A stretch of 64,000 nt of DNA. Source: Paenibacillus sp. 32O-W. GTDB lineage: Bacteria > Bacillota > Bacilli > Paenibacillales > NBRC-103111. Made by a program: the position numbers and the translations under genes. The notes below the pieces were generated by a model. The model worked only from the letters and a program-made list of their open reading frames with translations. It was not told the DNA's origin and did not search any database. The stretch lies in the NCBI RefSeq assembly GCF_007679495.1, contig NZ_VEGP01000015.1, positions 33,236 to 97,235 on the forward strand. Reading direction: 5' to 3'. Shown here piece after piece: positions 18,137 through 26,628 of the stretch; positions within the stretch are counted from its first letter, which is position 1; each line of letters opens with the position of its first letter.

Positions 18137-18195
18137 AACCCTTTGCTGAACTTGCACCTTTATTTAGGTGTACAGTTTGAGCCAAAGGGTTTTTT
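18137..18195 (+). terminator. glpD leader terminator, target of GlpP antitermination
   Basis: AACCCTTTGC pairs with GCCAAAGGGTT, followed by TTTTTT; a nested stem (CACCT/AGGTG) lies inside. It sits in the leader between the glpD promoter and start codon, directly after glpP. In B. subtilis the same arrangement is opened by GlpP with glycerol-3-phosphate. Confidence 0.85.
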
Positions 18196-18245
18196 GTATT
18201 TTCTCCGCTCCGCAAATAATAGAGAACAAAGGGGGAAATACAGCG

Positions 18246-19922
18246 ATGAGTCAAACATTTTCGGCATTGAAACGTTCGGAAATTCTGGAAGCGATGCAGG
18301 CGGAGAAGCAGGACGTGCTGATTATCGGCGGAGGGATTACCGGTGTGGGCACAGCTTGGGACGCCAGCCGGCGGGGCTTGAAAACAGCGCTGGTCGAAAT
18401 GAACGATTTCGCATGGGGAACGAGCAGCCGTTCCACGAAGCTGGTTCACGGCGGGCTGCGGTATTTGAAGCAGGGTGAGGTTAAGCTGGTCATGGAGGTC
18501 GGCAGGGAACGGGCGCTTCTGCACCGCAATGCGCCGCATATCGTTATTCCCGCTCCGATGCTGCTCCCCGTTTATAAAGGAGGCACTTATGGTTACCTGG
18601 CCTCCTCCGTCGGGTTGTACGTCTATGATTTGCTGGCGGGAGTGAAGAGAAAAGAACGCCGCAAAATGTTCAACCGGGAGAAAACGATGGAGATCGAGCC
18701 TCTGTTCAAGACAGAAGGGCTGAAAGGCTCGGGATACTATTACGAATACCGGACGGACGACGCCCGGCTGACGATGGAAATTGCCAAATGCGCCAACCGG
18801 AACGGGGCGAAGCTGGTCAATTATGCGAAAGCGGAACAATTCCTGTATGACAACGGCAAAGTGGTGGGCGTCAGGGTAACCGATCAATTAACCGGAGAGA
18901 GCTACGATCTGTATGCGAAGAAAATCGTGAACGCAGCCGGGCCTTGGGTGGATAAGGTCAGAGAAAAGGACCATGCCATCGTCGGCAAGAGAATGCTGCT
19001 GACCAAAGGAGTGCACCTGGTCGTCGATTATTCGAAGCTTCCCATTCGGCAGGCGGCCTATTTCGATGTTCCCGACGGCCGGATGATCTTCGTCATTCCC
19101 CGGGACGGTAAGACATATATTGGAACGACGGACACGTTCTACAAGGATGCCATTGAAGAGCCGCGGACAACGGATGCCGACCGCGATTACTTGATCGATG
19201 CAGTGAATGCCGCGTTCCGAAACGTGAAGCTGAAGGCTTCGGACGTCGAGTCGATGTGGTCCGGTCTCCGCCCGCTTATCCACGAAGATGGGAAGAAGCC
19301 GTCCGAGGTATCCCGGAAGGACGAAATTTTTGTAGCCGAATCGGGTCTTATTACGATTGCCGGCGGTAAACTGACCGGCTTCCGCAAGATGGCGGAGAAG
19401 GTGGTCGATCTGGTCGCCAAGCAGCTTGGCGCAGAGGAAGGGACCAGCTACCCTCCATGCAGTACGGATCAGGAGGTCATCAGCGGCGGGGAAACCGGCG
19501 GCGTAAGCTACGAGGAATACAAGGAGCGGATTATCCGGGAAGGAGAGGGGCTCGGATTGGCGCGGGAAACGGCCGCTTATCTGTATTCCCGTTATGGCTC
19601 CAACACTCCTGTCATTTATAACAAAATCCGCGAGTGGGAGAAGGAAGCTGCGCTAGATGTGGAGCAGAAGGCGCTCATTGCCGAGGTGCATTACTGCATC
19701 GAGCATGAGATGGCCGCATCGGCTGTTGATTTTATCGTCCGGCGCACCGGATTGATGTTCTTTAACGTGAAACGCGCCCGGGAAATCAGCGAATCGGTGC
19801 TTCATATTATGGTCGATCGCCTGGCTTGGGACGAAGCGGAGACCGAACGGCAGAGAGAGCGGTTGAACAAAGCGTTCGAAACGGTACGGGCGGTTCCTGC
19901 CAAATCCTATCCTGGACAGTAA
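18246..19922 (+). CDS. glpD: Aerobic glycerol-3-phosphate dehydrogenase
   Basis: 558 residues. FAD enzyme that oxidises glycerol-3-phosphate to dihydroxyacetone phosphate at the membrane and feeds electrons to quinone. N-terminal FAD motif DVLIIGGGITGVG, then the family marker WGTSSRSTKLVHGGLRYL; GKTYIGTTDTFY and GLITIAGGKLTGFRKMAE near the end of the FAD domain. The C-terminal part is the GlpD helical domain. ATG 18246 has AAGGGGG upstream; the earlier start in frame lies inside the terminator. Regulated by the leader described above. glpK follows 121 bases later. Confidence 0.95.
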   Translation: MSQTFSALKRSEILEAMQAEKQDVLIIGGGITGVGTAWDASRRGLKTALVEMNDFAWGTSSRSTKLVHGGLRYLKQGEVKLVMEVGRERALLHRNAPHIVIPAPMLLPVYKGGTYGYLASSVGLYVYDLLAGVKRKERRKMFNREKTMEIEPLFKTEGLKGSGYYYEYRTDDARLTMEIAKCANRNGAKLVNYAKAEQFLYDNGKVVGVRVTDQLTGESYDLYAKKIVNAAGPWVDKVREKDHAIVGKRMLLTKGVHLVVDYSKLPIRQAAYFDVPDGRMIFVIPRDGKTYIGTTDTFYKDAIEEPRTTDADRDYLIDAVNAAFRNVKLKASDVESMWSGLRPLIHEDGKKPSEVSRKDEIFVAESGLITIAGGKLTGFRKMAEKVVDLVAKQLGAEEGTSYPPCSTDQEVISGGETGGVSYEEYKERIIREGEGLGLARETAAYLYSRYGSNTPVIYNKIREWEKEAALDVEQKALIAEVHYCIEHEMAASAVDFIVRRTGLMFFNVKRAREISESVLHIMVDRLAWDEAETERQRERLNKAFETVRAVPAKSYPGQ

Positions 19923-20043
19923 GAAGGACAGAGGCCCGGACGGGGCTGGCTGCAAGGTTTGCCAGCCCTTGACCGGCTTGAAGTATGTTAGAATGGATAT
20001 ATAGGAATTCATGATCTTTTTTTTCGAAAGCGGGAGGGGTACA

Positions 20044-21522
20044 ATGCCGAAACAATATATTCTAGCGCTGGATCAGGGGACGACAAGCTGCAGGGCTATT
20101 CTCTTCGACCGTTCGGGGCAAGGGGTGGCCATGGCTCAGAAGGAGTTTACCCAGCATTTTCCGCAGACGGGTTGGATAGAGCATGATGCGGAAGAAATAT
20201 GGCGGGTGCAGCTGGAGGTTATGCGGGATGCCGCTGCTCAGGTGAAGGCGGAAGATATTGCCGGTATCGGGATTACGAACCAACGGGAAACCACTGTTGT
20301 TTGGGATCGGGAAACCGGGAAGCCTTTACATCGGGCCATCGTCTGGCAGTGCCGGAGGACGGCCGATCTATGCGATCAGTTGAAAGCGGATGGATGGGAG
20401 GAGAAAATCCGCCAGAAGACGGGGCTTGTGACCGATCCGTATTTCTCGGGCACCAAGCTGCAATGGCTGCTGATGAATCATCCGCACATCCGGGAGAAGG
20501 CTGATTCCGGCCAAGCGTTGTTCGGGACGATCGATAGCTGGCTCATCTGGAATTTGACCGGGGGGAAGATTCACGTTACGGACATATCGAATGCATCCCG
20601 GACCATGCTGTTTAACATTCATGAACGGGATTGGGATGATGAAATCCTGCAGCGCCTGTCTATTCCTCGCAGCATGCTGCCTGAAGTGAAATCGTCCAGT
20701 GAGGTATATGGCTATACTTCTTTGCTGGGAGACGGGATCGACATTCCTATTGCGGGAGCGGCTGGCGATCAGCAAGCGGCGCTGTTCGGTCAGGCGTGTT
20801 ATTCCGCAGGAATGGCTAAGAATACTTACGGAACCGGTTGCTTTATGCTCATGAATACCGGTCCGAAGCCTATTGCTTCCCGCAGAGGTCTGCTCACTAC
20901 CGTGGCTTGGGAAATCGACGGGCAAATTGAATATGCGCTGGAAGGAAGCGTCTTCACGGCCGGGGCGGTCATTCAATGGCTGCGCGACGGTTTGGGGATC
21001 GTGGAACGGGCCTCCGACAGTGAGCAAGCGGCAATGTCCGTTCCGGATACGAACGGCGTTTACTTCGTACCGGCCTTCACCGGCCTGGGAACCCCTTACT
21101 GGAATCCTCACGCCAGGGGCATGATTACGGGATTAAGCCGGGGAACGGAGAGGGCGCATTTGATTCGTGCGGCGCTGGAAGCCATTGCCTATCAGTCGGC
21201 GGAAGTGCTGAGCGTCATGGAAGAGGAGTCCGGCATCAGCCTGCAGCAGCTTAAGGTGGATGGCGGTGCGGTGCAAAATAACTTCCTGATGCAATTCCAG
21301 GCGGACATTATCGGAACAGAGGTCTTGCGGCCCAAGGTGCAGGAAACCACCGCGTTGGGCGCCGCATTCCTGGCCGGCCTGGCCGTAGGCTTATGGAAGG
21401 ATAAAGAGGAATTGAAATCAATTTGCGCCCAGGACGGACATTTCGTTCCCAAGATGGGGGAAGAAGAACGTCAGGACAAATTTGCCGGCTGGAAGAAGGC
21501 GGTTGCCTATCAAGTCGGCTGA
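20044..21522 (+). CDS. glpK: Glycerol kinase
   Basis: 492 residues. Phosphorylates glycerol to glycerol-3-phosphate with ATP. FGGY family signatures: [13 protein letters not shown] at the N-terminus, [39 protein letters not shown], and the C-terminal [20 protein letters not shown] His-containing loop typical of PTS-regulated Gram-positive kinases is not obvious by eye. ATG 20044 has GGGAGGGG upstream. No glpF facilitator is present beside it. It forms the glycerol locus with glpP and glpD; a hairpin-forming GGGCTGGC/GCCAGCCC lies in the gap before it. Confidence 0.94.
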   Translation: MPKQYILALDQGTTSCRAILFDRSGQGVAMAQKEFTQHFPQTGWIEHDAEEIWRVQLEVMRDAAAQVKAEDIAGIGITNQRETTVVWDRETGKPLHRAIVWQCRRTADLCDQLKADGWEEKIRQKTGLVTDPYFSGTKLQWLLMNHPHIREKADSGQALFGTIDSWLIWNLTGGKIHVTDISNASRTMLFNIHERDWDDEILQRLSIPRSMLPEVKSSSEVYGYTSLLGDGIDIPIAGAAGDQQAALFGQACYSAGMAKNTYGTGCFMLMNTGPKPIASRRGLLTTVAWEIDGQIEYALEGSVFTAGAVIQWLRDGLGIVERASDSEQAAMSVPDTNGVYFVPAFTGLGTPYWNPHARGMITGLSRGTERAHLIRAALEAIAYQSAEVLSVMEEESGISLQQLKVDGGAVQNNFLMQFQADIIGTEVLRPKVQETTALGAAFLAGLAVGLWKDKEELKSICAQDGHFVPKMGEEERQDKFAGWKKAVAYQVG

Positions 21523-21550
21523 CGGCACGGCAATCATAAATTATATGGAC

Positions 21551-21640
21551 GCCGTCCCCTTGTAAGAGCGCGATTAGGGGACGGCGACAGGAGCCCGGGA
21601 CAGAGGCGGCAAGGGGCCTTTGTCCCGGGATTTTTCTTTG
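21551..21640 (+). terminator. Tandem stem-loops after glpK
   Basis: First stem GCCGTCCCCT/AGGGGACGGC (21551-21585). Second stem CCCGGGACA/TGTCCCGGG (21594-21629) is followed by ATTTTTCTTT. The second is the likely terminator for glpK. Confidence 0.8.
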
Positions 21641-21658
21641 TCAACACTTCCGGCGGTA

Positions 21659-23206
21659 TTACCATTTCTCAGAAACAAGCTTCGCTTGGGTGAACAAGAG
21701 CAGGTAATCGCGCCCGCCCGCTTTGGAGTCGGTACCGGACATATTGAATCCGCCGAACGGATGGACGCCGACGAGCGCGCCGGTGCATTTGCGGTTGAAG
21801 TATAGGTTGCCGCAGTGCATATGGCGCCGGGCGTATTCCAGATGCTCGCGGTTCCGGCTGAACACCGATCCGGTCAGGCCATACTCGGTATTGTTGAATA
21901 TATCGACCGACTGCTTGAAATCATCCGCCTTGCAGACGGCAAGCACCGGGCCGAAAATCTCCTCCTGCATGATGCGGGCATTCGGCAGTACGTCCGCGAT
22001 TACGGTCGGCTGCAAATAGTAGCCGTCGCCTTCCGCGATGTCTCCTCCGGCAACCAGGTGCCCTTCCCCCGCACCGATATCCATGTATTCCCGAATTTTG
22101 TTATAGGCGCTCTCATCGATAACCGGTCCGATCGGATGGTTTTCTTCCGGCAGGCCGACGGTTAATTGCTTCGTCTTCTCGACGATATGCCGGAGCACCT
22201 CTTCATACAGATCCTGATGGATGATGGCGCGGGAGCCGGCGGAGCACTTCTGCCCCTGGAAGCCGAAGGCGGATGCGACGATCGCGTCCGCAGCCTCCGC
22301 AGGATCGGCGCTGCTGTCCACGACAATGCCGTCCTTGCCGCCCATCTCGGCGATCAGCCGCTTGATCCAGATCTGGCCTGCCGCCGGGCGCGCAATCCGC
22401 TCGTTAATCCGCAATCCGACATCGCGAGAGCCCGTGAACGAGACGAAGCGGGTGCGCGGATGATCTACGAGCAGGTCGCCGATCTCTCCTCCGGAGCCGG
22501 GGACGAAATTCAGCACGCCGGCCGGCAGCCCGGCTTCTTCCATCAGCTCGACGAATTGGGCTGCAATGACCGGCGATGCCGAAGCCGGCTTGAGCACGAC
22601 CGTATTGCCGGCGACGAGAGCGGCGCAGGTCATACCGGCCATGATGGCGAGCGGGAAATTCCATGGCGGTATGACGACGCCGACGCCGAGCGGGATGTAG
22701 GTCAGCCGATTGTCCTCGCCCGGAAGCGGAGTCAACGGCTGCGGCTGGGCGAGGCGGATCATCTCCCGGCCGTAGAACTCCAGGAAGTCGATCGCCTCGG
22801 CGACGTCGGCATCCGCTTCGGCCCAATTCTTCCCGACTTCATACACAAGCCAGGCGGAGAACTCGAACTTGCGCCGGCGGATGAGAGCGGCCGCCTTGAA
22901 CAAATAGCCCGCCCGAACCTCCGGGGCGACATGCTGCCAATCCCGGAACGCGGCATCCGCAGCGGCAATCGCCTGGTTCGCCAGATGGGCATCGGCCTGG
23001 GCGACATAGCCGACGATCTGTTTGACTCGCCCGGGGTTGACGGATACGATGCTTCTGTCGGTCATGATCTTCCGGCCGTTGATACGAAGCGGATAGGTGC
23101 GCCCCAACCGGGCACGGACGCTCTCCAGCGCGGCAAGCATCGCCTGCCGATTATGTTCCTGCTTGAAATCGGTAAACGGTTCGTTGCGGTATTCCACCAT
23201 CGTCAT
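21659..23206 (-). CDS. pruA: L-glutamate gamma-semialdehyde (P5C) dehydrogenase
   Basis: 515 residues, the same length as B. subtilis RocA. Oxidises glutamate semialdehyde from proline or arginine breakdown to glutamate with NAD. Catalytic Glu in AEMGGKD and catalytic Cys in [12 protein letters not shown] are present, with the aldehyde dehydrogenase motifs PPWNFPLAI and [10 protein letters not shown], and the C-terminal [16 protein letters not shown]. The start ATG at 23206 has GGAGGG upstream. It is the second gene of a two-gene operon, 43 bases after the proline dehydrogenase gene. Confidence 0.94.
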   Translation of the reverse strand: MTMVEYRNEPFTDFKQEHNRQAMLAALESVRARLGRTYPLRINGRKIMTDRSIVSVNPGRVKQIVGYVAQADAHLANQAIAAADAAFRDWQHVAPEVRAGYLFKAAALIRRRKFEFSAWLVYEVGKNWAEADADVAEAIDFLEFYGREMIRLAQPQPLTPLPGEDNRLTYIPLGVGVVIPPWNFPLAIMAGMTCAALVAGNTVVLKPASASPVIAAQFVELMEEAGLPAGVLNFVPGSGGEIGDLLVDHPRTRFVSFTGSRDVGLRINERIARPAAGQIWIKRLIAEMGGKDGIVVDSSADPAEAADAIVASAFGFQGQKCSAGSRAIIHQDLYEEVLRHIVEKTKQLTVGLPEENHPIGPVIDESAYNKIREYMDIGAGEGHLVAGGDIAEGDGYYLQPTVIADVLPNARIMQEEIFGPVLAVCKADDFKQSVDIFNNTEYGLTGSVFSRNREHLEYARRHMHCGNLYFNRKCTGALVGVHPFGGFNMSGTDSKAGGRDYLLLFTQAKLVSEKW

Positions 23207-23249
23207 ACCCAATCCCTCCAATATGATTATTATGAAATATGAATAATAC

Positions 23250-24170
23250 CTACGATTTGAAGAGAGACTTCAGCACAAAACCTACGTTCGCCGGCCGTTC
23301 CGCCAAGCGGCGCATGAAATAGCCATACCAATCGTTCCCGAATGGAACGTATACCCGCATCTTATATCCTTCATTTGCGAGATCGTGCTGCGCCTGGGTG
23401 CGAATGCCGTAGAGCATCTGAAATTCAAATTGGCTTCGCGGGATTTGGCGCTCTTCGACGAAGTGCTTGACATGCTGAATGATGGCATCATCATGGGTGG
23501 CAATAGCGGCATAGTCACCATTGCCGAGATGCTGCTCGATGATCCGGATGAAATTGCGGTCAACGTCTGCCTTATTCGGGTAGGCGACGTCCGGCGATTC
23601 CTTGTAGGCGCCCTTCACGAGCCGCAGATTCGGCCGGAACCGGTGCAGCCTGTCGATGTCGTCCGCGCTCTTGTACAGGTAAGCCTGAATGACAAGACCG
23701 ACCGTGTCGCCGTATTCCTCGCGCAGCTCGCAGAAAATATCGATGGAGGCCTCATTATGGGCGTAATCCTCCATATCGATGCGCACGAAGTTGCCGCAGG
23801 CGGCGGCGGTGTCCAGGATGGCCCGCATATTGCGCATGCACAGCTCCCGGGACAGATCCAGCCCGAGCTGGGTCATCTTGAGGGAGAGGTTCGAACGAAC
23901 ACCGCTCCTCTCAATTTCCTGCAGCGTTCGTATGCAGAATTGGGTCGATTCCAGCGCTTCTTCCTCTGTTAGAATGAATTCGCCCAAATGATCCAATGTG
24001 GCCTCAATCCCCGCTTCATTGAGTTCCCGAACCACTGCGATGGCATCCTCAATCTGCTCGCCGGCGACGAAGCGGCGGGCGCCGAATCGCAAGCCGTACT
24101 TCTTCGCGGCACGGTTGGCGAGGCGATTTTTAGACAGAAATAACAAACCATTCCTCAATAAGCTTTCCAT
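23250..24170 (-). CDS. Proline dehydrogenase (monofunctional)
   Basis: 306 residues. FAD enzyme that oxidises proline to pyrroline-5-carboxylate at the membrane. The TIM-barrel motifs are visible: [57 protein letters not shown] and [22 protein letters not shown] (the YxxRRxxE-type substrate site). ATG 24170 has GGGAAGA upstream; the longer frame start lacks one. It is the first gene of the operon with P5C dehydrogenase, so proline is converted to glutamate in two steps. It diverges from the regulator at 24396. Confidence 0.93.
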   Translation of the reverse strand: MESLLRNGLLFLSKNRLANRAAKKYGLRFGARRFVAGEQIEDAIAVVRELNEAGIEATLDHLGEFILTEEEALESTQFCIRTLQEIERSGVRSNLSLKMTQLGLDLSRELCMRNMRAILDTAAACGNFVRIDMEDYAHNEASIDIFCELREEYGDTVGLVIQAYLYKSADDIDRLHRFRPNLRLVKGAYKESPDVAYPNKADVDRNFIRIIEQHLGNGDYAAIATHDDAIIQHVKHFVEERQIPRSQFEFQMLYGIRTQAQHDLANEGYKMRVYVPFGNDWYGYFMRRLAERPANVGFVLKSLFKS

Positions 24171-24236
24171 CCGCGCATCTTCCCTTCTTACGGGTAAAAG
24201 TGTATAAAACTTAAACATATTTTATATTTATGATTA

Positions 24237-24274
24237 AATATAAACACAAAAAATTGGAAATGTAAACACTTTCC
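24237..24274 (-). promoter_or_regulatory. Proline operon promoter with overlapping cre-like site
   Basis: On the minus strand TTTACA (24261-24266), 18 bases, then TATATT (24237-24242). Overlapping the -35 box, 24261-24274 reads GGAAAGTGTTTACA, which matches the CcpA cre consensus at 12 of 14 positions. Both assignments are by eye. Confidence 0.45.
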
Positions 24275-24395
24275 TGAGTCTGGAACGGAAAAAGGGCGAA
24301 GTCCCAAGGTTGCCCGGCTAGTGATTGTTTTCTCATTGCAATCTGGTGGCGGTTTTGCCATAATCTAAGAAAAATCGAATGCTTGGAGATGAACG

Positions 24396-25682
24396 ATGAG
24401 CCGGTCAGAAGTGATGGAAGCCGTGCTGAGCGGCTTGCTTGGCGCAATGAATGACGCCGTAACCGTCATAGACAATGAGGGGACGGTATTATATTGGAAT
24501 CGGGTTGCCGAAGAGACGTATGGAATCAATGGTAAAGATATTATCGGACGCAAGATAGGGGATTTCTTCCAGAGGGAATCGATCATGCTCTTTCAGGTTA
24601 TGGAGAGCGGCCGTGCCGTGTATCAGGTCTATCACGAGCCGCGGCCGGGCATGCATGTCATGATCAACGCGGCCCCGATCGCGGATGCGGCGGGGAAGAC
24701 GATCGGAGCCTTGTCCATCGAACGCGACGTATCCTCTTATGTGAAATTAAGCGCGGAAATGTATCATCATCCGGAAGGCCAACCGCTGCTGCCCGCGGTC
24801 TTTCCCGCCGGGCTGCTTCAGCGGGTGAAGACGGTATTTTCCCTGGGGCAGCCGCTGCTCCTTGGCGGAGAGGGGGGAGTGGGCCGCACATCGATGGCCG
24901 AATGGCTGCACCGAAGCGCCGGCCGCTCCGGCCGCTTCGTGATGGTGAGCTGCGGCACCGTTCCGGAAGGAATGCTGGAGGCGGAATTGTTCGGCTATCA
25001 GGGAGAAGAAGAGCGGCCCGGGAAGCTGGATCTGGCAGCGGAGGGCACCCTCTACCTGAAAGACATGGACGCACTGCCTCCGGCGATGCAGGAGAAGCTG
25101 GCGGCAATGCTGCGCACGTCCCGCTTCGAGCGTCTGGGCGGCACGGCATCCGTTCCGCTGCAGTGCAGAATATGCGGGTCCGTCGGTCCTCAAGCCGCCG
25201 GGGAAGAGGCGGGCCGCTTGCTGCCTTCTTTGCGGTACGCCTTCCAGCTCTACACGGTTCCGCCGCTGCGCGAGCGGAAGCAGGACCTGCCGGAGCTGTG
25301 CCGGCTTTTCCTGGATCAGGCGGCCTCCAAGGCAGGCATGACCGGGCCGGAGCTTGCGCCGGACGCACTGGCGGCGGTGTTGGCGTACGATTGGCCGGGC
25401 AACCTGTCGCAGTTGCGGAATGCGATGGAGTACGCCGTAGCGGCGGCAAGCGGATCCGGCACTGTGACGTCCGCTCAACTGCCGGAATATGCCCGCTTGA
25501 GGACTTTGAATGAGCTGACGGAGCCGGATCTCCCCCTCAGCGTCCATTCCGGCGAGTGGGAACGAGCCCGCATTGCCGAGACGCTCGAGCGGGCGAACGG
25601 AAACAAGGCCAAAGCCGCGCGCATGCTGCAAATCTCCCGGGGAGCCCTCTACTATAAGTTGAAGCAATACGGGTTGGAATAG
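24396..25682 (+). CDS. PAS/AAA+/Fis regulator with degenerate sigma-54 activator core
   Basis: 428 residues: N-terminal PAS domain (about 12-110), AAA+ domain (about 130-360) and Fis-type helix-turn-helix (about 385-428, ending SRGALYYKLKQYGLE). The AAA+ part follows bacterial enhancer-binding proteins, yet key elements are changed. Walker A reads GEGGVGRT (Lys to Arg, near residue 157). The GAFTGA loop that contacts sigma-54 is missing after ELFGYQ. Walker B reads LYLKDMD instead of LFLDEI. The arginine-finger segment is lost. It is therefore unlikely to act as a sigma-54 activator. Position divergent to the proline operon suggests it controls that operon; this is inference. Confidence 0.8.
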   Translation: MSRSEVMEAVLSGLLGAMNDAVTVIDNEGTVLYWNRVAEETYGINGKDIIGRKIGDFFQRESIMLFQVMESGRAVYQVYHEPRPGMHVMINAAPIADAAGKTIGALSIERDVSSYVKLSAEMYHHPEGQPLLPAVFPAGLLQRVKTVFSLGQPLLLGGEGGVGRTSMAEWLHRSAGRSGRFVMVSCGTVPEGMLEAELFGYQGEEERPGKLDLAAEGTLYLKDMDALPPAMQEKLAAMLRTSRFERLGGTASVPLQCRICGSVGPQAAGEEAGRLLPSLRYAFQLYTVPPLRERKQDLPELCRLFLDQAASKAGMTGPELAPDALAAVLAYDWPGNLSQLRNAMEYAVAAASGSGTVTSAQLPEYARLRTLNELTEPDLPLSVHSGEWERARIAETLERANGNKAKAARMLQISRGALYYKLKQYGLE

Positions 25683-25988
25683 GTGCAGATGGGTGCCGCC
25701 CACGGGAGTTTTCATAGAAGCCGACCAATCGCCATGCATCTTCACGAAGCGTGCCGGGAAAGGCTTATTTAAGAGAGCCCGACTTATGGATAAGCCTGGT
25801 TGCTGAGAATACTGTGCCATGAATCTCTCGGGGCGGCCTCAAGCAGGGTAATTCCGCGGCAAAAACCCGGATCGGATCGGGAGCCTTGCTTGTTATGCTT
25901 ACTCTTCGTGGTCTTTTTACCTGAGATCTGCCTTGAAAATCCGTCTATTTTCATTTTCTGCTGGTGACGTGCAAACGGAATGGAGCGT
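25683..25988. other. Gap after the PAS/AAA+ regulator
   Basis: About 300 bases with no ORF supported by a ribosome binding site. A GC-rich stretch near 25868-25885 (CCCGGATCGGATCGGG) can pair but has no T run. Confidence 0.35.
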
Positions 25989-26177
25989 CTAACTGGATTT
26001 TATGCAGGTAAATTGAAGCGGATCGAGAAAAGCGATGAAAGTAAATGGAAAAACTCCATTTAAAATCGATGATTTTGGGGATCCTCGCCCTAATTGCGGG
26101 AAATAACTGGAGTTTTTCCAGTTAGATTTCGTTTTTCCTCCAAAAAGGTACAAACTAACTGTATAAAATCCACTTAG
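25989..26177 (+). repeat. Four-palindrome intergenic element, family A, copy 2
   Basis: 189 bp with 21-bp units starting at 25990, 26042, 26104 and 26156 (52, 62, 52 bp apart). Units 2 and 3 are perfect 8-5-8 palindromes (TAAATGGA-N5-TCCATTTA and TAACTGGA-N5-TCCAGTTA); units 1 and 4 have two mismatches each. Bases differing from copy 1 often change in pairs within an arm set, which preserves the palindrome. Non-coding. Confidence 0.8.
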
Positions 26178-26560
26178 TTGTCATTTTCTGCGAGTAGACT
26201 GATAGAAGTAGTTCAACCGCATGACACCGCAACACCCATGACACTGAATGAACCCATGAAACCCATGACACTGCGGCATCAGATTAAGAAAACAGATGGC
26301 TAATTTCAAGATAAGGGTCATTTCCGCCCGAGATAGCGACTTAGCTGAACGAGATTAGCAAGCTGGCCAAGAAATCCACTAGGGTTTCCCTCTGAAGAAT
26401 CAATCTAGTATTAATTAAGAAAGGCTTGTAATAATTTCCTTCGATTCCATATAAAAAATGGGCCGGGGTCTGCTCTTGAAGGCAGGCGCCGGCTTGTTTA
26501 TTGCCTGCCGGTAAGCCGCCGGGACCGCATAAAATACTGGAAGTTCCTATGAAAGGCCGT
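26178..26560. other. Gap before the germination operon
   Basis: Contains a short direct repeat of ACCCATGACACTG-like words (26220-26275) and a 7-bp stem GGCAGGC/GCCTGCC at 26481-26509. No supported ORF. Confidence 0.4.
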
Positions 26561-26590
26561 GAATAAAACATCGGTGTACGCTCCATAGTA
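26561..26590 (+). promoter_or_regulatory. Candidate sigma-G promoter of the germination operon
   Basis: GAATA (26561-26565), 18 bases, then CATAGTA (26584-26590). This fits the forespore sigma-G pattern except for one base in the -10 box. The predicted start of transcription is about 30 bases before the ATG of the GerA-type gene, and ger operons are known sigma-G targets. Confidence 0.55.
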
Positions 26591-26628
26591 GATAAACGAA
26601 GAAAAACGTTATTCTGAGAGGATGTGCA

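Noticed and set aside
18143..18478. ORF starting in the glpD leader
   Set aside because: Runs through the leader terminator and the glpD start in another frame; no similarity.
22166..23242. 358-codon ORF opposite the P5C dehydrogenase gene
   Set aside because: Shadow of a G+C-rich third codon position; no family similarity and no ribosome binding site, while the opposite strand is a clear aldehyde dehydrogenase.
24340..24365. Possible -24/-12 (sigma-54) promoter upstream of the PAS/AAA+ regulator
   Set aside because: GG and GC have the right 10-base gap, but most other consensus positions fail.
24747..25820. 357-codon ORF opposite the PAS/AAA+ regulator
   Set aside because: Shadow ORF; the regulator frame has three recognisable domains.
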